Of a DNA stretch of 64,000 bases, positions 9,260-17,118 are shown piece by piece. Position 1 is the first letter of the stretch, and each line of letters opens with the position of its first letter. The notes below the pieces were generated by a model. That model saw only the letters and a program-made list of their open reading frames with translations. It did not search any database and was not told the origin of the DNA. The position numbers and the translations under genes were made by a program. The stretch lies in NCBI RefSeq assembly GCF_037137075.1, contig NZ_JBBBNV010000017.1, forward strand, positions 37,756 to 101,755, written 5' to 3'. Source of the stretch: JBBBNV01 sp037137075 (lineage in GTDB: Bacteria > Bacillota > Bacilli > Paenibacillales > NBRC-103111).

Positions 9260-9922
9260 TTACCGGCCGGCGGCGGTTTCCAGCATCATCTCGAAATCCA
9301 GATCGCTTAAGGCGTCAAGACGAAAGCGCGATTTACCGAAAGGAAGGTGCTTTGTAATTCCGTTCGGAATAATAATGCAGTCCATTCCGGCGGCTTCGGC
9401 GGCTTTGGCTCCATTGGGAGAGTCTTCGACGGCGATGGCTTCATTTGCGTCAACACCGAGGCATTGGAGGGCTTGGAGATACAATTCGGGGTCCGGCTTC
9501 ACACGCTGGACGTTATCTGCAGTACGAATGCAATCAAAATAGCGGTCAAGATCCAGCTGTGCTAAGTATTTGTCCACCCAGGCTCTGGAGGAGCTGGAGG
9601 CCAGACCGATCTTGAGTCCGGCGGCTTTAGCCTGATCGAGATAGCTGCGTATTCCCGGCCGGATTTGTTCTTTCTCCATCAGAAGATCGTGCTGCTTGTG
9701 AATAAATGATTTGAATTGTTCCCGGTCAATCGGCAGGTTTAATTCGGTGATTAAATACTCGTAGGGATTAAAGGTGTGCAGGCTCGTTCCGATACACTGC
9801 GAGTACATCTCCAGTGTCAAATCGACGTCGTACGTCTTGTAGGCGTCCCGAAAGGCAACGTACCACGCCGTTTCAGTGTCGATAATCGTTCCGTCAAAAT
9901 CAAAAATAATGGCTTTCAACAT
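9260..9922 (-). CDS. HAD-superfamily phosphatase (YhcW / beta-phosphoglucomutase-like)
   Basis: Small-molecule phosphatase or phosphomutase of HAD subfamily IA, 220 residues. Motif I is DFDGT (D8, D10), motif II is in LASSSS, the lysine of motif III is in RVKPDPELY, and motif IV is EDSPNGAKAA. The sequence resembles Bacillus YhcW. The start ATG has GGGAGACGGG before it. The leader holds a c-di-AMP riboswitch and terminator (10019-10204). With mtlD downstream it could act as a mannitol-1-phosphatase, completing mannitol synthesis. Other sugar phosphates are equally possible by sequence alone. Confidence 0.9.
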   Translation of the reverse strand: MLKAIIFDFDGTIIDTETAWYVAFRDAYKTYDVDLTLEMYSQCIGTSLHTFNPYEYLITELNLPIDREQFKSFIHKQHDLLMEKEQIRPGIRSYLDQAKAAGLKIGLASSSSRAWVDKYLAQLDLDRYFDCIRTADNVQRVKPDPELYLQALQCLGVDANEAIAVEDSPNGAKAAEAAGMDCIIIPNGITKHLPFGKSRFRLDALSDLDFEMMLETAAGR

Positions 9923-10018
9923 ATTTCCCGTCTCCCTTCACGGATTGGTTTTCGCAGGCCAAAGTGAAGCAGTGAGGCGCGGGGGCAGCGGCCAGTTCCG
10001 GCAAGGGTCCATAAACGC

Positions 10019-10051
10019 AAAAAAGACCCCTGGTTAGGGCCCAGACTCTAC
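10019..10051 (-). terminator. Leader terminator after c-di-AMP riboswitch
   Basis: On the minus strand CTGG and CCAG form a stem around GCCCTAA, extended by a T-G pair and by AGA/TCT across a small internal loop, and followed by TTTTTT. It lies between the aptamer and the HAD start codon, the expected place for the expression platform of a terminating riboswitch. Confidence 0.65.
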
Positions 10052-10081
10052 TTTAAATGTAAAAGCAAAGAAACGACCCAT

Positions 10082-10204
10082 CTTCTGCTGACGAGGTTAG
10101 CTGACGGACTCGGGTAGATGGTACCCTGCATTCAAATCAATAAATGCTTCGCCCCAAAAAAACTGGTTCCCCCGCTTTCCGGTATGGCAGCCGGAAACTA
10201 AGCG
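10082..10204 (-). promoter_or_regulatory. c-di-AMP (ydaO/yuaA) riboswitch aptamer
   Basis: Read on the minus strand, the segment contains the conserved blocks of the ydaO class in order: CGCTTAG, an apical stem TTTCCGG...CCGGAAA, GCGGGGGAACCA, TTGGGGCGAA, a GGGTA...TACCC stem, and CCGAGTCCGTCAGCTAACCT followed by CGTCAGC. These closely match the known family, which binds c-di-AMP and normally turns genes off when the ligand is abundant. It is followed by a terminator and the HAD phosphatase gene. Known targets are mostly potassium transport, osmolyte uptake and cell-wall hydrolase genes, so this target is unusual. Confidence 0.95.
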
Positions 10205-10211
10205 TATGGTT

Positions 10212-10240
10212 ATAATAAATCGAATGTTCAGAAAAGTCAA
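10212..10240 (-). promoter_or_regulatory. Sigma-A promoter driving the riboswitch leader
   Basis: On the minus strand TTGACT (10235-10240) and TATTAT (10212-10217) are spaced by exactly 17 bases. The predicted transcription start falls near 10205, exactly at the 5' end of the aptamer. This is one of the best promoter matches in the window. Confidence 0.85.
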
Positions 10241-10407
10241 GTTTTGTATCAAAATTTGTGATGGTATATTACATCTGCTTTCCCGCACTTTTAACAAGGG
10301 TTATGCGACAGCCGGGGGGATGATGCCTGGAATGACAGGATGCGTAGCGAGGAAGCTCCAGCGGCTCGGTTCCTTGCAGGGCAGCGGCCGTTCGGCCGTC
10401 AAACAGA

Positions 10408-10440
10408 ACAGGCCATCCTCCGCTGCGGAGAAGGGCCTGT
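10408..10440 (-). terminator. Hairpin downstream of glycosyltransferase gene
   Basis: ACAGGCC and GGCCTGT pair, with an inner CTCCGC/GCGGAG stem; on the minus strand it is followed by TCTGTTT. It lies directly after the stop of the GT2 gene, so it is a plausible terminator, though the T-tract is interrupted. Confidence 0.55.
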
Positions 10441-10449
10441 ACTCTGCAC

Positions 10450-11667
10450 TTACCATTTTTTGCTTAGAAATTTCAGCTCCTCCAGCGAATAAAACGTCCC
10501 TCTCCAGGTAATGCCGCCCCTGCGCAGGGTCAGGAACACCGCCCGGATAAACGTATATGCCATCACCAGCGCGGCCAGCGGCAAGAACGGCGCTTCGATG
10601 CCGGAGCTGCGGGAAAGCTTGCGGATAAAGACGGCATATAAACTAAGCATGATTGCGATGCTGGCCAAATACGCGGCAGATACCCAAGGTCCTCCGAACC
10701 AATATGCGATCCAGATGCCGGCGAAAGGAAAAACGAAAAAGAGCAGCTGCAAAAGGATGCCCAGCAGTGCATAACCGAGCCGGTAATCGAAGCCGGAGAA
10801 CAAATTTTTCTCCAGGCCTGTAATCGCCTTGCTGATATTCGGATACCATTCGACCTCGGCGCTGTCAAGCCCGAGCAGGAACCGCTGCCGCAGCCCGCTG
10901 CGCTTCACCTGCATGCCGAGCTGGAGATCATCGTCCGGACGCATAGCGAAGGCCCGGTGTGTGCCAATCCGCTCATAGGCATCACGGCGGATTAAATTAA
11001 AGGCGCCGATGCCGATGCCGAAGCGGCGCTGCTTGTCCCGGTTGGCCCGCCACGGACGGAAAAACATAAAAAACGTAAAGAAGAAAAACGACACAAATTG
11101 CTTCAGCATCCAATCTCCTGTCTTGATGGTCGGGGCCAGGGTTAGATGGTCCGTCTCATGCTGCTGCATATATGCAACAGCGTCGCGAATCGCATCCGGC
11201 TGAAGGTTGACATCCGCGTCGGCAAACAGCAGATACTTTCCTTTGGCTTGCAGATAGCCTTGATACAAGGCGTGATTTTTGCCGATCCAGCCTTTGGGCA
11301 GTGACGTGATATGAATAATTCGCATCCGCAGCCCGGTAGATTCCTTCTGCTCCGTCCATTTTTTGAGCTCGTTCAGCTTTAGTCCGGTCGTATCCGTCGA
11401 ACGGTCATTAACCGCGATAATCTCGATTTTCGGATACGACTGCGCTTCCAGCCGCCGCACCGTCTCGGCAATGGACGATTCCTCCTCCTTTGCCGCCACG
11501 ATAATGGATACAAGCGGCAAATCGCCCGATCCGGGCTCATCGGTTGCAGCCGGCAGCGGCTCAATGGCGGGCAGACCGTTTGTCACCTCATATAGCATAT
11601 AAAACCAATACAGCAGCGTGACCAGCGCCAGCGAAGCGGCTCCCCAGCTTATCCATGTCACCCACAT
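10450..11667 (-). CDS. Membrane family-2 glycosyltransferase
   Basis: Membrane-anchored GT2 enzyme of about 405 residues. An N-terminal hydrophobic segment is followed by a catalytic domain opening with VSIIVAAKEEE, then VNDRSTDTT and the metal-binding FADADVNL (DxD-like). Two to four hydrophobic segments close the protein. It resembles CrtQ-type glycosyltransferases and other lipid-linked GT2 enzymes, but no carotenoid gene is nearby, so the acceptor is unknown. The frame is open six codons further, but GGGAGGTG sits 6-7 bases before the ATG at 11667. It is divergent from yyaC, with starts about 150 bases apart. Confidence 0.85.
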   Translation of the reverse strand: MWVTWISWGAASLALVTLLYWFYMLYEVTNGLPAIEPLPAATDEPGSGDLPLVSIIVAAKEEESSIAETVRRLEAQSYPKIEIIAVNDRSTDTTGLKLNELKKWTEQKESTGLRMRIIHITSLPKGWIGKNHALYQGYLQAKGKYLLFADADVNLQPDAIRDAVAYMQQHETDHLTLAPTIKTGDWMLKQFVSFFFFTFFMFFRPWRANRDKQRRFGIGIGAFNLIRRDAYERIGTHRAFAMRPDDDLQLGMQVKRSGLRQRFLLGLDSAEVEWYPNISKAITGLEKNLFSGFDYRLGYALLGILLQLLFFVFPFAGIWIAYWFGGPWVSAAYLASIAIMLSLYAVFIRKLSRSSGIEAPFLPLAALVMAYTFIRAVFLTLRRGGITWRGTFYSLEELKFLSKKW

Positions 11668-11813
11668 ACGCGCACCTCCCGGCAATTGTGAGCCTTTTCA
11701 TACATTTTATATCGGAATGGATGTGGCTATATTGTACCTTTTTTAACGGGCAATATAAAATACAAGGAGAGCTGCCGTCAGGCAACACAGAAAAAGAAGG
11801 GGGAGAAGTCCGT

Positions 11814-12368
11814 TTGAAGGAACAAGGCAGGTACCGGAGGAACATTACGGGAGAGCAGCTGGCCGCTTTTTTGGAAACCGTCCGGGAAGGGGGCGCAGGA
11901 CTGGATGCGCTGCAGTTTTTGTGCATCGGCACAGACCGGTCCAGCGGAGACGCGCTGGGTCCGCTTGTAGGGACGCTGCTTCGTGAAGCCGGGTACCCTC
12001 ACGTTATCGGCACGCTTCAGAGTCCGTGCGACTCGTCGAATATCGGCCAGCGGCTGCAGGAGCTTGGCGAAGGCAGAACCGTCATTGCGATCGACGCTTG
12101 CTTGGGCCAGGCTTCATCCATAGGCATGTTCCAAATCTCGAATCAGCCGATCGAGCCGGGAAAATCAGTCGGAAAGAAGCTGCCGCCCGTCGGCGATTAC
12201 AGCATTGCGGCGATTGTGAATCAGGAAGGGGCGCGAACCTACTCGATTTTGCAGCATACGCCGCTTGGCCGGGTATGGGATATGGCTCACGCCATTACTG
12301 GAGCGGTCCGCATGGTGTTTCCGCTGGACCGGGGGGAAATCGGCCTGAAGCCGGATGTAGAAGGCTAA
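11814..12368 (+). CDS. yyaC: Spore protease YyaC family protein (DUF1256)
   Basis: Predicted spore-associated protein related to germination protease GPR. The conserved text FLCIGTDRSSGDALGPLVG near the start, the DACLGQ block and the GDYSIAAIVN block fit YyaC/DUF1256. The frame is open back to 11655, but the TTG at 11814 is preceded by GGGGGAGAAG at good distance and gives 184 residues, close to the family size. No ATG lies near. The stop overlaps the end of the convergent small membrane gene by four bases. Expression is probably sporulation-specific by analogy with Bacillus; I do not see an unambiguous sigma-G promoter. Confidence 0.85.
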   Translation: MKEQGRYRRNITGEQLAAFLETVREGGAGLDALQFLCIGTDRSSGDALGPLVGTLLREAGYPHVIGTLQSPCDSSNIGQRLQELGEGRTVIAIDACLGQASSIGMFQISNQPIEPGKSVGKKLPPVGDYSIAAIVNQEGARTYSILQHTPLGRVWDMAHAITGAVRMVFPLDRGEIGLKPDVEG

Positions 12369-12625
12369 CCCGCTCTGCGGCGGGTACGGCGGGTTTGAAC
12401 GAAACGATCCCCGAACAGGCCAATCAAAGCATAAGAGGCAATCGTAAGCGCATAGACAAAATACGCATTATAGCGGTGAATATCCGAGAAGGTTTCAATA
12501 ATCCAGACCGGGATGCTGAGCGAGAAAAAAAACATGTCCTCCGGATCGAGCCCCAGCGCATTAAATAGACACAGCACAACGGAAAACGAAGTCAAAATCA
12601 CAGTAACGATGTTTTTTCGCTGCAT
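12365..12625 (-). CDS. Small membrane protein, unknown function
   Basis: Protein of 86 residues with three hydrophobic stretches (about residues 5-25, 32-45 and 52-72) and a strongly basic C-terminal tail (TRRTRRR), which predicts that the tail stays in the cytoplasm. The ATG has AAAGGAG eight bases upstream, which supports translation. It is convergent with yyaC and their ends overlap by four bases. I do not recognise the family and cannot assign a function. Confidence 0.7.
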   Translation of the reverse strand: MQRKNIVTVILTSFSVVLCLFNALGLDPEDMFFFSLSIPVWIIETFSDIHRYNAYFVYALTIASYALIGLFGDRFVQTRRTRRRAG

Positions 12626-12839
12626 GACGGATTCTCCTTTTGGAATGAGGATGCTTTACTATCCAGTATGCGCCAGCGGCCGGCAGGCTATGCCTGATGA
12701 AGCGCGAGGAAATTCGCCTTGAAACTACAAAAACTTTTTATTTCGATTTACATCATTCGAGCACTCTCTTAACACCACTCGCATATAATGGGTAAAATGC
12801 TCTCGTGCAGCTGTGCGGGTGGACAAAGGAGTGAAGTGA

Positions 12840-13115
12840 ATGCCGTTTGTACGACATATTAATCTTGCTAACTCGGACGGGCAAATATACTGCTGCCTGC
12901 GTAATCGTGTCGTCAAGCTGGATGACGCCCAAATGACAACGTTTTGCCATGGCTGCAAAATGTTTGACGGGACAGCGCAGGGAAAAGGGGTTGTCTGCTG
13001 CTGGAATGACGCCCGGTCGGTGAAGGACCCTCATGTGGCCGTCGACCCTCTGCTCGAATTCAAGCAAAACCAGTTGAAACAAATCGTGCGCGGCACTCTT
13101 CTGCTTTCGGTATAA
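12840..13115 (+). CDS. Small cysteine-containing protein of unknown function
   Basis: Ninety-one residues with two CxxC-like spots (FCHGCKMF and VVCCW) that could bind a metal. It is not a family I can name, but I judge it real. AAAGGAG precedes the ATG at a good distance, a TATAAT occurs at 12785-12790, and a strong terminator hairpin spans its stop codon. A longer minus-strand frame over the same bases has none of these signals. The stop codon falls in the terminator loop, so translation and termination are closely juxtaposed. Confidence 0.7.
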   Translation: MPFVRHINLANSDGQIYCCLRNRVVKLDDAQMTTFCHGCKMFDGTAQGKGVVCCWNDARSVKDPHVAVDPLLEFKQNQLKQIVRGTLLLSV

Positions 13116-13136
13116 GCGGAAGGGTCTTTTTTTTGA
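13094..13136 (+). terminator. Intrinsic terminator overlapping a stop codon
   Basis: ACTCTTC pairs with GAAGGGT and GCTT with AAGC, followed by eight T residues. The TAA of the preceding gene (13113-13115) is located inside the hairpin. Confidence 0.85.
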
Positions 13137-13486
13137 TCGTTTCGACAAAATAAGAACTGTTTCACTCCCTTAATTAGACAGTGTTTTCAAACCATTCAAG
13201 CTATACTGGGTGCGGGAATGCCTGTCTTGAATCAGTTGGTATGCAGCTTCGAGAGGCGGGGGCTTTTCAGATAACGGAAAGCGTCGCGACGGGCCTTCGG
13301 GTAAGGATTACGAAGCCGCCGTTATGCTGTTCAACGTTTCTTGCCGCTTTGGCGGCGTACTCCGAATTTCTGATTTAGCTTAGAAGCGGGGCCTGTTTCT
13401 GAAAAGGAAGGCGGACCGTTTATCTGGCCTGTTCAGGCTTAGGTTGAAGGACGAAGGTCGAAGGGAAAAAAAGGGGGACGCGAGAC
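13137..13486. other. Intergenic region, nothing recognised
   Basis: About 350 bases before the DUF4912 gene. A short plus-strand open frame (13181-13378) has no ribosome binding site or recognisable product. I see no repeat or RNA motif. Confidence 0.5.
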
Positions 13487-14191
13487 ATGATCCAATCGAT
13501 TTTGGAATTCATGCGGCAGGGTTTGTCGCAAAAGCAAATCGCCGAAGCGCTCGGTATTTCTCTGGGCAAAGTGAAGTATCAGCTTGCCAAGCACCGCAAA
13601 GCGGAAGAGGATGACGGGGAAGGTGTGGGGCTTTCGGTGCAGCCAATCGAGGAACAGGAAGAACGGGAACGAGGGGGGACGGCACCGGATCAGGAATCGG
13701 GGCGGATCTTGCTGGAATCGATGGCGGAGCAGCCGGACGATGAGCTCTGGCTGGTTCCCGCAGAGGAGAACCGGCAAATGAAGGAAGGAATCGGGCTGTA
13801 CGAGTCATACAGAAAGGATAGGCTTGTGCTTATGCCCCGGGACGCCCAATCTCTCTATGCGTACTGGGAGGTCACCGACCGGCGCAAGCAGCTGGTGGAG
13901 GAGCATTTCCGCTGCAGCTGGGACGAGCTGCCTAAGTGGCTGCGTCTTTATGAGGTGCAGGATGTTCGCTTTAACGGAGATAATGCCTCCCCTATTCGGG
14001 AGTATTGGATTGATCCGGAAGCGACCAACAGCTTTATTGAAGCGGTGGACGCGCAGCGAGGCTATTGTGTTGATTATGGATTCCGGCTGTTCGACGGCCG
14101 GTTCTTTACGGTACTGCGTTCCAATGAAGTTGAGACGCCGCCTGCAGTAGCTCAGGAATATTTGCCGGAGCGGGAAGCGGCATGCGGCTAG
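13487..14191 (+). CDS. DUF4912 protein with N-terminal helix-turn-helix
   Basis: Protein of 234 residues. The first 40 residues (LSQKQIAEALGISLGKVKYQ) form a helix-turn-helix. A charged linker follows, and residues about 100-225 form a DUF4912 domain (LVLMPRDAQSLYAYWEVT, VDYGFRLFDGRFFTVLRSN). DUF4912 proteins are often encoded beside GH57 branching-enzyme-like proteins and GT4 glycosyltransferases, exactly the order found here, and the domain has been suggested to bind sugar or glycan. The start has AAGGGGGA. The next gene begins 13 bases downstream, so this is the first gene of an operon. The HTH suggests a regulator or scaffold; its target is unknown. Confidence 0.85.
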   Translation: MIQSILEFMRQGLSQKQIAEALGISLGKVKYQLAKHRKAEEDDGEGVGLSVQPIEEQEERERGGTAPDQESGRILLESMAEQPDDELWLVPAEENRQMKEGIGLYESYRKDRLVLMPRDAQSLYAYWEVTDRRKQLVEEHFRCSWDELPKWLRLYEVQDVRFNGDNASPIREYWIDPEATNSFIEAVDAQRGYCVDYGFRLFDGRFFTVLRSNEVETPPAVAQEYLPEREAACG

Positions 14192-14204
14192 GAGGAGATC
14201 ATCA

Positions 14205-15410
14205 ATGGAGCAGGGGGCACTGGCCTTTGTGCTGGTGGCAGGTCTTCCTGCTGTCACAGGAACGGCTAACCTGGAAAATGAAGCTGAGCGACAGTTGTTT
14301 GAGACGATAACCGCCTCCTACATGCCCTTGCTGGAGGTGATGGAGGACTTGGCTTCGGAGAGAATCCCGCTGCCGGTCGGAATAGCACTTCAGCCAAGGC
14401 TGCTGCAGGAGCTGAATCGGCCTTGCTTCGCGGAGAAATATGAAACGTACCTGGAGAATTGTATCGCCGAGGCGGGCACGGCTATCGAGCAGTGTTCTCC
14501 GGGTCTGGAGCAGGAGCAGCAGCTGCGTAGATTGGATCAGCTGCTGCATTGCCTTAACCGGTTCGGCTCTGATTACGGCGGACGGTTAATCCAGGGAATT
14601 ACCCGCTTGGCCGGACGAGGCCGTATTGAGCTGCTGACCGCAGCGGAGTCCTCGCCGGAAGGAATGGGCTTGCTTGCCGATGACGTGGAGCAGGGGCTTA
14701 GGATGCACACCAGTCTGACCGGAGAAGCGCCAAGGGGCATATGGCTCCCGGAGTCTGGAACGGGACGAGGGCCGCTCGCGGGGGCAGGCCAGCTGCAGCG
14801 GCTGCGAGGGCTGGGTCTGGAATATGCCGTCACCGGCTCGCTTGGCGGTGAAGAAAACCGTTATCCGCTTCTACGGCATTCGGCGGGACAGGGCGCAAGC
14901 CTGGCAGGAGCACAGGATTTCCCGCTCGGAGCCACGACAAAGGGGATTAAGGTTCACCGGAGTGATGCGGCAGCCTCGAGACTGCCCGTCCATTTGCCAG
15001 GCAAGACATCATCCGCCTCCGCTCTGCCAAGGGCTGAAGCCGAGGCATGGCTGGACAGGCGTTCTCTGCCGCTTGAGACGGATTTGGATGAACGAAGCCA
15101 TCACAGGAGACGATATGCTTCTTTTCCGGCTGCTTCGCCTTGGGAGGAGTCCGCTTGGGCCAGGAATCGTGCATTTTACTTGGCTGAGGGCTACATTCGT
15201 GAGCGCCAGGCGCAGCTGGGACGCTTCCGAGGCATGCTGCGTCCGCCGTTCTTGCTAGCTGCATTCGAGGCATCCGTGCTCGGGGGCTGCTGGCTTGAAG
15301 GACCGGTCTGGTTCGGGGCGGTGCTGCGGTATGCGGCGGAGCTGCTGCGGGACAGCGGGCGAGCGGCTTGCCAGGGAATGCAAGAGGCTGCGGCAGGGAG
15401 CGTGAATTAG
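14205..15410 (+). CDS. Degenerate GH57 / DUF1957 branching-enzyme-like protein
   Basis: A 401-residue protein recognisable by scattered landmarks of the GH57 branching enzyme fold: FETITASYMPLLEVMEDLA early, IWLPES near residue 180, and AFEASVLGGCWLEGPVW near residue 350. Canonical enzymes have HAHLP at the start of the barrel; here it reads VAGLPAV, without histidines. Where they have a Tyr/Phe-Asp-Ala-Glu-Leu-Phe-Gly-His-Trp-Trp block carrying the catalytic Asp, this protein has Glu and lacks the His. The WLPE glutamate remains. The protein is also shorter than the usual 500-plus residues. I infer a non-catalytic or altered member. It sits between a DUF4912 gene and a GT4 gene. Confidence 0.75.
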   Translation: MEQGALAFVLVAGLPAVTGTANLENEAERQLFETITASYMPLLEVMEDLASERIPLPVGIALQPRLLQELNRPCFAEKYETYLENCIAEAGTAIEQCSPGLEQEQQLRRLDQLLHCLNRFGSDYGGRLIQGITRLAGRGRIELLTAAESSPEGMGLLADDVEQGLRMHTSLTGEAPRGIWLPESGTGRGPLAGAGQLQRLRGLGLEYAVTGSLGGEENRYPLLRHSAGQGASLAGAQDFPLGATTKGIKVHRSDAAASRLPVHLPGKTSSASALPRAEAEAWLDRRSLPLETDLDERSHHRRRYASFPAASPWEESAWARNRAFYLAEGYIRERQAQLGRFRGMLRPPFLLAAFEASVLGGCWLEGPVWFGAVLRYAAELLRDSGRAACQGMQEAAAGSVN

Positions 15411-15465
15411 ACCCTATCATTTAGATATATACAAGCCATATGGCTGGGATAAAGGAGGAACAATA

Positions 15466-16764
15466 TTGCGCATGAAATCGTTATTGGGGAAGCCGGATGC
15501 TGGCATAGCCGCGGGAGGGGGGCTTGAATCGGGCCATCCCGGCGTAGTCCGGCGGGTGCTGATGCTGACTTGGGAATTCCCGCCAATGGTTGTGGGCGGC
15601 TTGTCCCGGCATGTGTTTGACTTGAGCCGCCATCTGGTGAAGCAGGGGGTGGAGGTCCATGTACTGACCAGCCAGGTTGAAGGTTATCCCGACTATGAAA
15701 TCAATCAAGGGGTACGGGTTCATCGGGTAGCCACATATCAGGCCAAGGAGCTCAATTTTTTGGAGTGGGTATTTCAGCTGAATTTGGCGATGCTTGATTA
15801 TTCGCATAAGCTGCTGCGTCAAACTTCATTAGATGTGCTGCATGCGCACGACTGGCTCGTTGTCTATGCCGCCAAAGCGATTAAGCACACCTATGGGCTG
15901 CCGCTGGTCGCTACCATTCACGCCACGGAGCATGGCCGCAATCAGGGGCTGCATTCCGAGCTCCAGCACCGGATCCATGGACTGGAATGGCAGCTGACCT
16001 ATGAAGCGCGGCGGGTTATAACGTGCAGCCGCTTCATGCGGGATGAGGTGCGGTACTTGTTCAACCTGCCGGATGACAAGCTGGATATCATCGGAAACGG
16101 TGTTGACCCCCAGGCAGTCCGGGTTTTTGAGCATGAGGCCCAATGGCGCAGTCAGCTCGCGCTGCCGTCGGAGAAGCTGGTTGTGTTTGTCGGCAGGCTG
16201 GTCCGGGAAAAGGGCGTGCATGTGCTTTTGGACAGCGCCCTTGGTATTCTGCAGCAATGCCCGGACGCCAAGTTTATTATTGCCGGCAACGGACCGGAGC
16301 GTCATGCGCTGGAGAAGCAGGCGGAGACTCTTGGCCTTGGACCGAAGGTGCTGTTTCTCGGCCAGGTGGATGAAGACGCGCGTAACCGTCTGCTGCGCTT
16401 AGCCTCGGTCGCGGTTTTCCCCAGCTTGTATGAGCCGTTCGGTATAGCGCCTCTTGAGGCCATGGCGGCGGGAAGCCCGGTAGTCGTGTCAGGGGTCGGC
16501 GGCCTGCAGGAGACAATTGAATATGGCGTCGACGGCTGGACTGTGCTGCCGGGCGATGTGCCTTCGCTGGTGAGCCATGTCATTAAAGTGCTGAGTGATG
16601 ATTTGGAAGCCCGCACGATGGCGATTCGCGCGTTCGAGAAGGTGTTCAGTGAATATAGCTGGGAGCATATCGCTGTACAAACCGTCGATTGCTACGCTCA
16701 GCTTTGGCATCACGATGACCGGGAGGCAGTCCGAATCCGCCAGGAAGTGGCTGCCGCGCTATAA
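15466..16764 (+). CDS. Family-4 glycosyltransferase
   Basis: Cytosolic GT-B fold glycosyltransferase of 432 residues. The N-terminal half opens with VLMLTWEFPPMVVGGLSRHV, close to glycogen-synthase-like GT4/GT5 enzymes. The C-terminal half carries VGRLVREKGVHVLLDS and the nucleotide-sugar motif EPFGIAPLEAMAAGSPVV (E-x7-E). The TTG at 15466 is favoured because AAAGGAGG is seven bases upstream; an ATG lies two codons later. The frame follows the GH57-like gene by 55 bases. Together the three genes suggest synthesis or modification of an alpha-glucan or surface polysaccharide. Donor and acceptor cannot be read from the sequence. Confidence 0.9.
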   Translation: MRMKSLLGKPDAGIAAGGGLESGHPGVVRRVLMLTWEFPPMVVGGLSRHVFDLSRHLVKQGVEVHVLTSQVEGYPDYEINQGVRVHRVATYQAKELNFLEWVFQLNLAMLDYSHKLLRQTSLDVLHAHDWLVVYAAKAIKHTYGLPLVATIHATEHGRNQGLHSELQHRIHGLEWQLTYEARRVITCSRFMRDEVRYLFNLPDDKLDIIGNGVDPQAVRVFEHEAQWRSQLALPSEKLVVFVGRLVREKGVHVLLDSALGILQQCPDAKFIIAGNGPERHALEKQAETLGLGPKVLFLGQVDEDARNRLLRLASVAVFPSLYEPFGIAPLEAMAAGSPVVVSGVGGLQETIEYGVDGWTVLPGDVPSLVSHVIKVLSDDLEARTMAIRAFEKVFSEYSWEHIAVQTVDCYAQLWHHDDREAVRIRQEVAAAL

Positions 16765-17118
16765 GCATGGTTTGTGGCTTGCGGCCTGATTCTATTTTGG
16801 GTATGGAGTTGTGTGGATTTTATTGTAAAAATGGCTGAATAGCGCACGAGCGTCTTCATTCTAGCGTCTTCGTTCCCTGCCGGGATGTACCCGCCGGGGG
16901 GAAGGCGTTTTTTTGTGCGGCGCCGGCCCGAAAGAACTTGTCGAACGGCATGTCAGATTATGCTAAAATAAAGAAGTGCATAAGCCGAGGTTGCCTTCGG
17001 AAAAGCTTTATACATGATGCGTCCGGCAGGGTGTTTAGGGGCTGTGAATTTTACAAGCCGAGGGTAAACCAGTATGATGTAAGTAGCAAATGAATCCTAT
17101 GAAACTACAGGTGAACCG
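16765..17118. other. Intergenic region with terminator and candidate promoter
   Basis: After the GT4 gene, a hairpin at 16863-16916 (CGTCTTC with GAAGGCG, outer to CCC/GGG) is followed by TTTTTTT and is a good terminator. It is preceded by two near copies of GCGTCTTC(A/G)TTC. Further on, TTGTCG (about 16938) and TAAAAT/TATGCT (about 16958-16970) could be a promoter for the next gene. Confidence 0.6.
16863..16916 (+). terminator. Terminator of the GT4 operon
   Basis: Stem of CGTCTTC...CCC with GGGGGAAGGCG around a GC-rich loop, then seven T residues (about 16909-16915). It closes the DUF4912-GH57-GT4 unit. Confidence 0.7.

Noticed and set aside
10450..11667. Assignment of the GT2 enzyme to carotenoid (CrtQ) glycosylation
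   Set aside because: The likeness is general for membrane GT2 enzymes, and no crtM/N/P-like gene is adjacent.
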